Assembly: GCF_024696245.1 (NCBI RefSeq)
Contig: NZ_JAILGZ010000050.1
Coordinates: 1-33,351 of the forward strand
Direction of reading: 5' to 3'
Source of the DNA: Treponema sp.
Lineage (GTDB): Bacteria > Spirochaetota > Spirochaetia > Treponematales > Treponemataceae
DNA length: 33,351 bases
Part shown: positions 1 through 8,479 of the stretch, in pieces
How the letters are laid out: every line of letters begins with the position of its first letter
How positions within the stretch are numbered: the stretch's first letter is position 1
Notes under the pieces: generated by a model
Told to the model about the DNA's origin: nothing
The model's input: the letters and a program-made list of their open reading frames with translations, nothing else
Databases searched by the model: none
Made by a program: the position numbers and the translations under genes

Positions 1-881
1 GCAACAACTGCAGCTTTAGCAGGTTTTTCTACGTCTTCATTGTAGCTTTTCTTCTGGTAAACTTTTACATAGTCTACATACATTTTTGCATCATCAAGGG
101 AAGGATCAAACTTTGTAGTTTCATCTGGATAACCAACCCAGCTTCCACCTACTGCCACGTTTAGTATGATGTAGAAGTTCTGGTCAAAAGGAGCAGGGTA
201 GGTTATTTCTCCAAAGCCCGGTCTTTTTGTAAACCAGTCATTTGCTTTTTTGTAAAGTTTGCCGTCACAGTACCAGCGGATTTCTCCAGGTTCCCATTCC
301 ACAGCAAAGATATGAAAGTTATCTGCAAAGTTTTCTGCTTCTGTAACTTCATATGTTCCCTGTACCATGGCGTGGGGTTCTCCAAAGTGAAGGGTACCGT
401 ACAATTTAGAAGTGTCATTACCTAAAACTTCCATGATGTCAATTTCACCACACTTAGGCCACTGACCATAGTAGCTTTCATCACCCGGCATCATCCAGAA
501 GGCAGGTAAGAATCCCGGCCCCTTTGGAACTTTAAGGCGGGCTTCAAATCTTCCGTAGGTAAATTCTTGTTTACCCATGGTGTTAATACGGCCGGATGTA
601 TATTCTACAGTGCCGTCTTTGTTTTCTTTTTTTAATGCCTGAATAATAAGGCAGCCGTCTTTTACATAAGTATTTTTTGTTGAATCATCATAGGACTGAA
701 GTTCTGCATTAACCCAGCCCGGATCATGAAACTCATAGTTCCAGTTTTTAGTGTTAAGTTTTTTTCCGTTAAAATCTTCCTGCCATACAAGGTCTGCATC
801 AGTGTATGCTGACTGACCAAAGGCTCCTGCAAAAGAGCTGGCAAGAAGGGTTGCTGAAAAAAGTAGTATTTGTTTTTTCAT
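1..881 (-). CDS. Secreted glycoside hydrolase family 16 (laminarinase/beta-glucanase-like), 3' end cut by window edge
   Basis: Translating the minus strand from the ATG at 881 gives 293 residues with no stop before the window edge, so the gene is partial. A signal peptide (MKKQILLFSATLLASSFAGA) is followed by a GH16 beta-jelly-roll domain from about residue 28 to 277. The family signature GEIDIMEVLG lies at 145-154, giving E146 as nucleophile, D148 as helper and E151 as acid/base; the WMMPG segment just before it is also typical. After residue 280 the chain becomes a Lys/Glu/Ala/Pro linker (DVEKPAKAA), so a further module probably lies outside the window. The family cleaves beta-1,3 or mixed beta-1,3/1,4 glucans, and the exact substrate cannot be read here. 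The start is supported by GAGG five bases upstream. It follows the glycan locus but sits behind a terminator, so it may have its own promoter. Confidence 0.9.
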   Translation of the reverse strand, partial: MKKQILLFSATLLASSFAGAFGQSAYTDADLVWQEDFNGKKLNTKNWNYEFHDPGWVNAELQSYDDSTKNTYVKDGCLIIQALKKENKDGTVEYTSGRINTMGKQEFTYGRFEARLKVPKGPGFLPAFWMMPGDESYYGQWPKCGEIDIMEVLGNDTSKLYGTLHFGEPHAMVQGTYEVTEAENFADNFHIFAVEWEPGEIRWYCDGKLYKKANDWFTKRPGFGEITYPAPFDQNFYIILNVAVGGSWVGYPDETTKFDPSLDDAKMYVDYVKVYQKKSYNEDVEKPAKAAVV

Positions 882-925
882 ATTTACCTCAAGGTTTATC
901 CTTAAAATTCTAGTAAAGCTTTTCT

Positions 926-972
926 AAAAAAACAGCCGCCGCAGAAATAGACGAGGAGGAGACTGCGGCGGC
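926..972 (-). terminator. Rho-independent terminator after the lipoprotein gene
   Basis: A perfect 10-bp GC stem (935-944 with 963-972, GCCGCCGCAG/CTGCGGCGGC) has an 18-nt loop. On the minus strand it is followed by a T-run (complement of 926-932). It separates the lipoprotein gene from the GH16 gene. Confidence 0.88.
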
Positions 973-1000
973 CGGACAAAGTTTTGTTTAATAGAGTTCT

Positions 1001-1990
1001 TTATTCAAGAACGATTTTTGTAATGGTTGCTCCGTGGCCGATAAGTTTAAATCCGTCAGTCTTAATTGCAGTCCATTCATCAGCTGATGGTGTATAGCTG
1101 AAGTTTGCAGGAGTTGCAGAAGGAGCAGTTTCAAAAGAAACTCCATGAAGATCATCTGCGCTTTCAGAAGTTAAATCGATGGTGATACCGCTGCCACTTC
1201 CTGCATAAAGTTCAGTTGTTCCAGAAAGCATCTTAAACTTCTGGTAATCGCTTGTGCCGTCTGTAATGTAAGTAACTGTAATTTTTGATTCAGCAGTTGC
1301 AGTTGCAAACTTATCTGCAGAAACAGAAACAGCAGTACCCCAGTCAAGGGTTGCTTCTGAAGAAATAAGTCCGCAGTCAACAACTTCTTCTTCTTCTTCA
1401 GAAGCCTGTGCATTTGAATTAAGCAATGCCTGATATTCATGTTCGCTGGCTGACAGTTCTGCATAATAGCTGTTTTCTACTCCACCAGCATTCTGGTTTG
1501 TATCGATAAGTGCTACAACAATACTGCTGAGGTCTACAACATTTTTTCCTGCACCTGTAATCTCACCGCTGATAAGCTGGAAGGTTACTGTGTCTCCAAC
1601 GCTGAGTGTCTGGTTAAGGGAAGGCTTTACCTTGTATTCCTTAAGGTTCTGGCTTTCTTCAAACTTAGCACCGTATTCATCAAGAGCAAATGTAAGGGTC
1701 GAAGAAGACATTTCTACTTCTACACCATTGACAGTTGCTGTCATTACTGCATCTTTGATTTTGATTGATTCATCTGAAGTATCATCTGTAGGTTTGTCAT
1801 ACTTAAGACAAAATACAACCTGATCTCCAGTTCCAGCAGAAGCAGTTGTAATAGGGAATTCAAGAAGGTTTCCTATTGGATCACTTGTTGAATTGTTTTC
1901 ATCTTCACCACTTCCACTGCAGGCAGTAAGTCCTGCAACCATTGCTGTCATAGCAGCAAGTGTCATGATTTTGTTTAAAGCCTTTTTCAT
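1001..1990 (-). CDS. Lipoprotein with glycan-binding-like C-terminal domain
   Basis: The protein has 329 residues. A type II signal peptide ends in the lipobox LTAC with Cys24, followed by a Ser/Gly/Glu/Asp linker, so it should be a lipoprotein. Residues about 40-180 look like an all-beta domain that I do not recognise. An acidic stretch (EEEEEVVD, around 199-206) precedes a C-terminal domain ending in GFKLIGHGATITKIVLE. This ending resembles carbohydrate-binding beta-sandwich modules found at the ends of secreted Bacteroidetes and spirochaete glycanases (inferred from motif memory). No catalytic motif is visible. AAGGAG sits just upstream of the ATG. It follows the two barrel genes by 63 bases and precedes a terminator, so it is probably the last gene of that unit. 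A surface glycan-binding role, like SusE/F in Bacteroidetes, is an inference. Confidence 0.7.
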   Translation of the reverse strand: MKKALNKIMTLAAMTAMVAGLTACSGSGEDENNSTSDPIGNLLEFPITTASAGTGDQVVFCLKYDKPTDDTSDESIKIKDAVMTATVNGVEVEMSSSTLTFALDEYGAKFEESQNLKEYKVKPSLNQTLSVGDTVTFQLISGEITGAGKNVVDLSSIVVALIDTNQNAGGVENSYYAELSASEHEYQALLNSNAQASEEEEEVVDCGLISSEATLDWGTAVSVSADKFATATAESKITVTYITDGTSDYQKFKMLSGTTELYAGSGSGITIDLTSESADDLHGVSFETAPSATPANFSYTPSADEWTAIKTDGFKLIGHGATITKIVLE

Positions 1991-2053
1991 ATTTTCTCCT
2001 TATGTTTATGGGTTTTCACCCAGAATTACCAGTTTTTCTGTCAGGTCTCTTTG

Positions 2054-3211
2054 TTAGAATTCAATAGAAGCGCTGAATGGAACAGACCATGTTACTCTTT
2101 CAGAAGTATCGTCTTTTGAATGAATGTCAACGCATACACCTGTATCAAGATTTACTTCGCCAATTTTAAGGGAAGTTCCACCCTGTAAAGTAAGGGCAAG
2201 GCTGTCGCTCAAATTGTCATCAAGGGTTACTGCATTTTCATCCATGTTCTTAACTAAAAGATATGGACATACTTCATCAGCAAGACCATAAGAGCCAAGA
2301 TTGTATGCTCCCTTTACAAGGAACTCCAGATAATTTGGATCACTGTCTTTTCCTGTTGTACGGATTGTTACAGGAAGATGGGCTGTAAGTTTAAGGGCAT
2401 CGATTGTGTATTCACAGTAAAGATCAATACAGCTTCCGTTCATTTCGTACTTGTCCTTGCTTGCTATGTAGTCAATTCCAAATACCGGCTGAATGAAGGC
2501 GTAAAGATTTTCGCTTTCGTAACCGGCACCAAAGCGTATTACCTTCCAGCTGTCCTTTCCGTTATCCCTGTAAGATGCTTCAAATCTGAATGGGCTAAAG
2601 TCATAGCTGGCTGTAAGACCCCATGCTGCATATTCAATGTCGTTGCTTCCCTGTTTTGTAATTCCACTTGAACCGATTCCTGGTGCAATAGCTGCAGAGA
2701 TGGTAAGTTCTTCAAGAGGACTATAAGCAAGGGAGAATCCCATTTCATCAGTGTCAGCATTTGTAATGTAAGAAGGAACTGCGCTTCCCCTTGAAGAAAG
2801 GGCAAATGGGTTTCCTACTTTTTCTTCGTCTACACGTTCAATAAAAAAGTCATTGCGTCCTACATAGCCCAGGCGGACATTAAGTTCATCAAGAGGCTTA
2901 AACCAGATGTAAGTATTTCTTGCACTTGCGTTCCAGCCGTCTTCTGCCTTTGAGCTTCCTTCCAGTTCAAAGAAAAGTTCAAAGTGAGCTCCTGCCAGTC
3001 CCCCATCTACATCAATTTCAAGTCCGTTTTTGCTGTGGTCTTCTACTGCATCAAGGGCAAAAATATCGTAAGAAGCATCTGAGCCTTTTGTTTTGGATTC
3101 TTTTACAATGCTGCCTTCCATTGTTACTTTTGCAGTAGCTTCGTAGGCGGTTGCAAAAGATAATGCCAGTAAAGAAATTGCAGCACCTGATACTATTTGT
3201 TTTATTTTCAT
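2054..3211 (-). CDS. Outer-membrane beta-barrel (porin-like) protein, paralogue of the upstream neighbour
   Basis: The protein has 385 residues. A signal peptide of about 22 residues (ends FATA) leads into alternating aromatic/polar beta strands throughout. The last residue is Phe (SASIEF), the usual outer-membrane beta-barrel C-terminal signal. It shares landmarks with the next gene upstream: WFKPLD, LGY.G, ER.DE.KVGNPF, DEMG, SWKV and a closing strand ending in Phe. The two are therefore diverged tandem duplicates. GGAGG precedes the ATG by six bases, and only 38 bases separate the genes, so they are cotranscribed. I cannot assign a named porin family. In this glycan locus, passage of oligosaccharides through the outer membrane is the most likely role (inferred). 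Confidence 0.75.
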   Translation of the reverse strand: MKIKQIVSGAAISLLALSFATAYEATAKVTMEGSIVKESKTKGSDASYDIFALDAVEDHSKNGLEIDVDGGLAGAHFELFFELEGSSKAEDGWNASARNTYIWFKPLDELNVRLGYVGRNDFFIERVDEEKVGNPFALSSRGSAVPSYITNADTDEMGFSLAYSPLEELTISAAIAPGIGSSGITKQGSNDIEYAAWGLTASYDFSPFRFEASYRDNGKDSWKVIRFGAGYESENLYAFIQPVFGIDYIASKDKYEMNGSCIDLYCEYTIDALKLTAHLPVTIRTTGKDSDPNYLEFLVKGAYNLGSYGLADEVCPYLLVKNMDENAVTLDDNLSDSLALTLQGGTSLKIGEVNLDTGVCVDIHSKDDTSERVTWSVPFSASIEF

Positions 3212-3249
3212 TTTTTCCTCCGTAAAATCTTTCTGATAAAAATATGTGA

Positions 3250-4458
3250 CTAGAATTTAATTTCTGCCTTAACCGGAATCTTCCATTCAACTTTGTTACA
3301 GTTATTTGCATCTGTATAAAGTTTTGAATGAATTAAAAGTTCGTAACCAATATCGATTGTGCAGGGACCAATATTAAATTCAGCACCAGGTGTAATATCA
3401 AAGTTAACTGAATCCTTAAGCTGGTCATTTAAGCGGATAAAGGCATACTTGTTGTCTCCGTCATGATTCATGCTGCCGATTTTGATGTAAGGACTAAAAG
3501 AATCCATGTTTGCGATTTTGCCTGTGTTATATTTTGCTTCAAGAACATATTCAAAATAATCAGGATCTTCATCCTCATCTGTAAGACGGAATGTTAAAGG
3601 AAGGTGGGCAATAAAAGTCCATGCATCAACTTTGTATTCACCGTATAAATCCATACAGATACCGGAGAGTTCATATTCATCACTTTCAGATTTGTAATCA
3701 ATTCCTAAGCAGCTCTGGGCAAAGGCGTAAATACCATTGTCTTCATAACCAAGGGCTGCACGGCAAACCTTCCAGCTCTGGCTTCCGTTGTCTCTGTATC
3801 CTGCCTGAAAGCATAACTTGTTGTAGTAGTAGCGGGCTGTAAGACCCCAGGCATCGTAAGTGCTGTCTGCATCTCCTGACTTGTTCCAGAAAGATTTACC
3901 AAAGTTTCCGGGACTTCCCCAGCGGCGGGCAATTCCTCCAGTTAATACAAGTCCTTCAATGGCACGGCTTTCAAAACCAAGACCCATTTCGTCAACGTCA
4001 GAATAGTTAATGTAGCCGGGATGTTTTGACCAGTCACGTTCGTTAAGGTTAAAGGGATTTCCTACTTTCCATTCGTCAATGCGTTCCTTATAAAGCTGAT
4101 CGCAGCCTGTGTAGCCAAGTGTGATTTTGAGGGAATCTAAAGGTTTAAACCAGATATTGGATCTGCGGAAAGAAACATTTGAGCCGCTGCTACCCTGTAA
4201 AGATGAATTGACTTCATACCAGAGGGCAAGGCGGCCACCAAAAGAGCCTTCGCTAAAATCGATTACGATACCGTCGTCATCTTTTTGCGCTTTGGAATTG
4301 AGTTTGAAGAATTCATATTTTGCATCTTCACCCTCTTGTTTTGTTCCCTCAGCAAGGTTACCGCTAAGAATTGCCCGGGCCTGTGTTGTCAGAGAAAAGG
4401 CCCCGCTTCCGGCGGTAATACTTGTGAGGAAAATACATAAAGCTTGTTTGAAATTCAA
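3250..4458 (-). CDS. Outer-membrane beta-barrel (porin-like) protein, tandem paralogue; TTG start
   Basis: The protein has 402 residues, with a signal peptide of about 28 residues (LTTQARA end), beta-strand-rich sequence and a terminal Phe (VKAEIKF). It shares WFKPLDSL, LGYTG, ERIDEWKVGNPF and DVDEMG with the gene downstream. The start codon is TTG at 4458: the Shine-Dalgarno AAAGGAGG ends 10 bases upstream, and there is no in-frame ATG or GTG between it and the coding region. The 116-base gap before it (4459-4574) is very AT-rich and holds the strong ribosome-binding site. It also holds a weak AT-rich inverted repeat with T-runs around 4526-4560, which could terminate the lyase transcript. 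Whether this gene starts a new unit or continues the lyase operon cannot be decided from sequence alone. Confidence 0.75.
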   Translation of the reverse strand: MNFKQALCIFLTSITAGSGAFSLTTQARAILSGNLAEGTKQEGEDAKYEFFKLNSKAQKDDDGIVIDFSEGSFGGRLALWYEVNSSLQGSSGSNVSFRRSNIWFKPLDSLKITLGYTGCDQLYKERIDEWKVGNPFNLNERDWSKHPGYINYSDVDEMGLGFESRAIEGLVLTGGIARRWGSPGNFGKSFWNKSGDADSTYDAWGLTARYYYNKLCFQAGYRDNGSQSWKVCRAALGYEDNGIYAFAQSCLGIDYKSESDEYELSGICMDLYGEYKVDAWTFIAHLPLTFRLTDEDEDPDYFEYVLEAKYNTGKIANMDSFSPYIKIGSMNHDGDNKYAFIRLNDQLKDSVNFDITPGAEFNIGPCTIDIGYELLIHSKLYTDANNCNKVEWKIPVKAEIKF

Positions 4459-4574
4459 TTCTTTATGTCCTCCTTTCTTTGAATCTGAAAAAGATTATCA
4501 GTCCGAAAGTAAGGGGGACATATCAAAAAAATACTATTTATTTCAAAATAATATTTTTTTTAATAAGGAAGGAT

Positions 4575-6443
4575 TTATTTTATTGTAAGGGTAAGCCTTG
4601 AAGCGTCAGAAGTTTTTATCTGAAGACGGTAAATAGTCTCCGGCCAGGTTCTTCTTAAGCGGGAATCTGTAACTTCTATAGCTTCGCTTTCTACCATTAC
4701 GCTGCTGTCACAGTCAATTTTTATACTGCCTTCATCAGCAACTTTAATTGTAGAAGTATTTGCATCGTAAACAGCCTGGTCTTTAAGCATTAGGTTCATC
4801 ACTATTGAAGATTTATTTTTATTCTTAAAGGCAAAGCTGTCTTCTATAACAACAGCAGATTCAGAAGTAGAAATCTTTCTAAGGTAAGAAGTAAGCCCCG
4901 CATCTTTTGTATAGGCTTTTGCAATATCCATGCTTATGGAATCGCCGTCTATTTTAACATCAGAGGCTGCATATTCTTTTCCATCATGTTCCATTGCACC
5001 GTTGATTTCAGCAAGGTTGTGATAGGAACTCTGCATTGTCCATATTTCATAACGCTGGGGAGAGAAGGTTTTCTGAGTATAGTTTTCTACACCAACATCA
5101 ATAATAAAAGGTTTGCCATTTTTATAAACAATAAAACTGCCGGTATCGTTGTGGTTGTGACTGTCTGCATTGTTTCCGGCTTTAGAAGCTGTAGAATAGA
5201 TTCCCTTGTGAACAATAAAGACACCTATACTCTGATACCAGATGTTTTTGTTAAAGCTATCTTCTTTACTGTGACAAACTGTGGCACTGTTAATTTCTTT
5301 ATCTGCAAAAAGGGATTGTAAAGTGTAGTAAAGGTTGCTTTGTGAAAGTTTATTTGCAGCAAGATCAAAAAGCTTTTCTTTTACGGAAGAAGCCTTCCAC
5401 TGTTCAGCTGCAAAAGATGTAAGGGCAGAAGAGTTTACTGCTTTACCAAAAAGGTATTCCCTGGCTCCGGATTTACCGGCTTTTGGGGAACAGTCAGCAA
5501 AATTAAAGAAGTATTCCGAGTGGGGAATATTCATATTTAAAATGTATTCTGCAATATTTTTTATTTTACTAAGTTTATAAATGTCATCTGTAAGGCCGCC
5601 GCTTACCCTGCTTATTATGTCTGCAGCATTGTAAAAGGTAAGGCCTGCATGGCGGTAGTATTCAGCACCTTCAGAACAGCAGCCGTCTTCTCCGTAGTCT
5701 TTAAGAAAGCAGTCCATGCTGTAAAAAGCTTTCTTTAAAACAGCTGTCCTTATTTCATTACTGTGGGGAAGAATAAAGGCAGCAAGCAGGGCATTCTGTG
5801 TACACCAGGGAGTCCAGTTACACATAGGTTCATCCCCGTCACCCATCCACCAGAAGTGTTCATTAAGGTAAGGAGTAATGATACGGCGTTCAAGTTCCTG
5901 CTCTATGCGCTGACAAATCATTGGAGAATCTCCGTCCAGTTTTTCTTTAAGAAGATACCAGGTAAGGGAGAGAAGGTTTGCAGTTTCTCCTGCAAAAAGT
6001 TCAAAGATAGGACGGCTGGCATCAGGATAAGGAAGCTGGGGAGTGTCTCTTGTGTAAGAGTTGTGGGCAGGAAGATGCCATGCACTTTCTTCACAGATTA
6101 AAAAAATTCCATCTGTAATAAGTTCAAGGTATCTTCCTTTGTTTTCAATACATTCAGCAAGAACAAGAATTATAAGAAGGGTACGTCGGTTAAAATGATT
6201 GTTTTCAAAATTAACTCTGTTTCCGTTTTTATAAAAGTCATGCCATAAGGAAATAGGAAGAAGAGGCCAGCCTTCACTTCTTATTTTAGTAGCAGCAAGT
6301 TCTGCCTGCTCAAGTATGTAGTTTTTTAATTCTCCATTCATACCATCCCAGGCTTTTCTGTCACTGACTTTTGCAAAGGGAGTAAAGTCTTTAAGTAAAG
6401 AAGGTATTTTGTCTGAATAAGAAGTAAAGGTTGTTTCGTTCAT
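4575..6443 (-). CDS. Heparinase II/III-type polysaccharide lyase, cytoplasmic
   Basis: The protein has 622 residues and the two-part fold of heparinase II/III lyases: an N-terminal alpha/alpha toroid (about 30-390) and a C-terminal beta-sandwich (about 400-622). Features that fit catalysis are N209 in CNWTPW, Y262/Y263 in EGAEYYRHAG, and H429/H431 in SHNHNDTGSF, followed by KPFIIDVG. The family cleaves uronic-acid polysaccharides by beta-elimination, leaving a 4,5-unsaturated uronate. There is no signal peptide, so it should act in the cytoplasm on imported oligosaccharides. AGAGGA lies just before the ATG, and the gap to the upstream lyase is 16 bases, so they form one operon with GH88. The substrate (glycosaminoglycan, alginate or other) cannot be read from sequence. 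Confidence 0.82.
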   Translation of the reverse strand: MNETTFTSYSDKIPSLLKDFTPFAKVSDRKAWDGMNGELKNYILEQAELAATKIRSEGWPLLPISLWHDFYKNGNRVNFENNHFNRRTLLIILVLAECIENKGRYLELITDGIFLICEESAWHLPAHNSYTRDTPQLPYPDASRPIFELFAGETANLLSLTWYLLKEKLDGDSPMICQRIEQELERRIITPYLNEHFWWMGDGDEPMCNWTPWCTQNALLAAFILPHSNEIRTAVLKKAFYSMDCFLKDYGEDGCCSEGAEYYRHAGLTFYNAADIISRVSGGLTDDIYKLSKIKNIAEYILNMNIPHSEYFFNFADCSPKAGKSGAREYLFGKAVNSSALTSFAAEQWKASSVKEKLFDLAANKLSQSNLYYTLQSLFADKEINSATVCHSKEDSFNKNIWYQSIGVFIVHKGIYSTASKAGNNADSHNHNDTGSFIVYKNGKPFIIDVGVENYTQKTFSPQRYEIWTMQSSYHNLAEINGAMEHDGKEYAASDVKIDGDSISMDIAKAYTKDAGLTSYLRKISTSESAVVIEDSFAFKNKNKSSIVMNLMLKDQAVYDANTSTIKVADEGSIKIDCDSSVMVESEAIEVTDSRLRRTWPETIYRLQIKTSDASRLTLTIK

Positions 6444-6459
6444 GATTTCCTCTTGTATT

Positions 6460-8478
6460 TTAAACGTTCAGCATTGTTCCGATTTCACTTTCACCGGCAG
6501 CCCTGTCAAAAACAGTTACGTTTCCAAATCCTATGCAGCCGTCAACAAGATAGGTATCTGTTGGTGTTGCATATTCTTCATGGGCTACAACAACAACATA
6601 ATCTTTTTTACCCTTAGTAATTTTAAGTGCCTGAATTTGTGAATCATTAAAGGTCCAGTTCTTAAAATTAGAGCGGAGTGGAATAAGCTGGGCTTTTACT
6701 TCTTCAAATTTTCCGGCTTTGTTAATCGAAATTACCGTAAACATAAAGGTAGAAGCTTTTGCCTTCCATTCAGTTTTAAGGCTTTCGTTGTTTTCTACAG
6801 CGTTGTAGTGGCGGGAAAGTCTTGTAGCAATTTTTTCTGTTTTTCCATCAGGGCAAAGTAAAAGAACCTGAGCTTCGTTTTTGCTGCTCTTGTACTTCCA
6901 GTTGCCAGCAGAACTTTCTGTAAGCTGTCCCTTGTTGTTAAAGTGAAGGAAGTTCTGGTAGCTGTGATTTCCGTTTGTATAGAATTCGTCAGCAAGAATA
7001 AAAATATCCGGCTTAATGTAAATAACGCGGCGGTTTGCAAATACTCCGCCTTTGCTGCTTGTCATGTAGCCGATATGTCCGCCTTCTGCATAGGCATATT
7101 TTTCAAAGTCCTTAAACTTCTGGTTAACTGCCCTGTCCAGATGTGAACATTCCCAGCTGTCTATGTAATTGTAACAGCTTGCTCCGTCAACAATAGTTGT
7201 GTTATGGGCTGCTGCATCCTTAAATTCAAAACGCTCAGGTTTATTTACATAAGTGTAGCGTCCTGAATCCATAAGGATATCTTCTTCGTTGGCATAAAGG
7301 TCAATGTGAAGCTGGTCTGAGTGACCGTGGCCTGCACCTAAAGTACCGCAGTGAAAGTGAAGGAAAGTATCTTTGTCTGTCCATCCGCTTCTCATGTAAA
7401 TGTTGCCAGATTCAGCAAGTGCTACAGTAAGTGAAGAAGGATGTTCAGTCTTCATGTTTTTATATTCTTCTGCAAGTTCTGCTCCAACTTCCCAGGCAGA
7501 ATCAAAGTCCAGTTCAGGGTATCCGCTTCCCTTAAGTACAGGGTCGTGGAAGAAGGCAGCACCGATTGTAGTAACATCCCTTACGTCAATTTCGTCACTG
7601 TCACCGTTAGAGATTTCTTCTCCGTTTGGTTTCTGCCAGTAAACATTTGCAAGGGCCATTTTATGAACTCTTTCTGTAAATCCTTCAGGCAGCTGAATAT
7701 TGTTTCTTTCTGCAAGAATAACAACAGTGTAGAAAAGCTGGGTTACTTCGTTGTGGTACATAGGGCTCTGTTCCCACTGGGCACCATCATCATAAACCTG
7801 AAGGCGGATTTCTGTATCAAGACGTTTAATTGCTGTCTTTACATATTCCTTAGTGCGTTCAGTTTCCGGCAGCATAAGGCCTGCTACAAAAAGACCGTGG
7901 TTGGCCATTACACCCCAGTTACTCATCATGTTGTACCAGTTCCATACAGACATAATGAATTCTGCGTGAACTGTCATGCTTTCTACAAACTTATCCATTA
8001 CTTCTTCTGTAATGGCAGGGCTTCCCTTAAAGTACATCATTGCCTTAATCCAGTATTCCATACGGAGGCCTGTTTCAAGGGTACGCCAGGCTTTGTCATT
8101 TTCTTCTGTATGAGGAACGCTTTCTATCCATCCGAGAAGCTGATTAACAAAAGCCTTTGCATATTTTTCATCTTTAGTAACAGCATAAGCCTGACCAAGA
8201 CAAATCCAGAATCTCATTCTGTTAAATGCAAAAATAAATTCCGGATCATCACCAGGCATGTAAAGCCAGTCAATTTTATCTTTAAAAATTACAGGCTCTG
8301 TTGTTTGTTCCATATCCCATCTAAGGTCAAATTTAAATTCCTGACGGCATACTTCATCTGCAACACGGAGAACATGTTTAAGTTCATCCTTGCAGTTTTT
8401 CTTTACATATTCAGCAGTAAGGTCCCTGTCATTAAAGAAAAACTTGCGGCCCTGATTAAAAAATTTGTTAACGTCCAT
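6460..8478 (-). CDS. Heparinase II/III-type polysaccharide lyase (second type), cytoplasmic
   Basis: The protein has 672 residues, with an alpha/alpha toroid (about 20-340) and a beta-sandwich (about 350-660). Likely catalytic residues are N193/H194 in VMANHGLF, Y241 in QSPMYHNEV, and H384/H386 in GAGHGHSDQLHIDLY. A typical MDSGRYTY and AAHNTTIVDG follow. It is clearly different from the 622-residue lyase downstream, so the pair probably handles different linkages or chain lengths. No signal peptide is present. The ATG lies one base after the GH88 stop codon, showing translational coupling. The unsaturated sugar ends made by such lyases are the substrate of GH88. Alternatives are the PL12, PL15 or PL33-type subgroups; I cannot choose among them by eye. 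Confidence 0.85.
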   Translation of the reverse strand: MDVNKFFNQGRKFFFNDRDLTAEYVKKNCKDELKHVLRVADEVCRQEFKFDLRWDMEQTTEPVIFKDKIDWLYMPGDDPEFIFAFNRMRFWICLGQAYAVTKDEKYAKAFVNQLLGWIESVPHTEENDKAWRTLETGLRMEYWIKAMMYFKGSPAITEEVMDKFVESMTVHAEFIMSVWNWYNMMSNWGVMANHGLFVAGLMLPETERTKEYVKTAIKRLDTEIRLQVYDDGAQWEQSPMYHNEVTQLFYTVVILAERNNIQLPEGFTERVHKMALANVYWQKPNGEEISNGDSDEIDVRDVTTIGAAFFHDPVLKGSGYPELDFDSAWEVGAELAEEYKNMKTEHPSSLTVALAESGNIYMRSGWTDKDTFLHFHCGTLGAGHGHSDQLHIDLYANEEDILMDSGRYTYVNKPERFEFKDAAAHNTTIVDGASCYNYIDSWECSHLDRAVNQKFKDFEKYAYAEGGHIGYMTSSKGGVFANRRVIYIKPDIFILADEFYTNGNHSYQNFLHFNNKGQLTESSAGNWKYKSSKNEAQVLLLCPDGKTEKIATRLSRHYNAVENNESLKTEWKAKASTFMFTVISINKAGKFEEVKAQLIPLRSNFKNWTFNDSQIQALKITKGKKDYVVVVAHEEYATPTDTYLVDGCIGFGNVTVFDRAAGESEIGTMLNV

Positions 8479-8479
8479 T

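Noticed and set aside
4459-4574. Riboswitch or sRNA in the gap before the first barrel gene
   Set aside because: Only a 5-bp AATCT/AGATT hairpin and AT-rich inverted repeats are visible; no conserved RNA motif was recognised.
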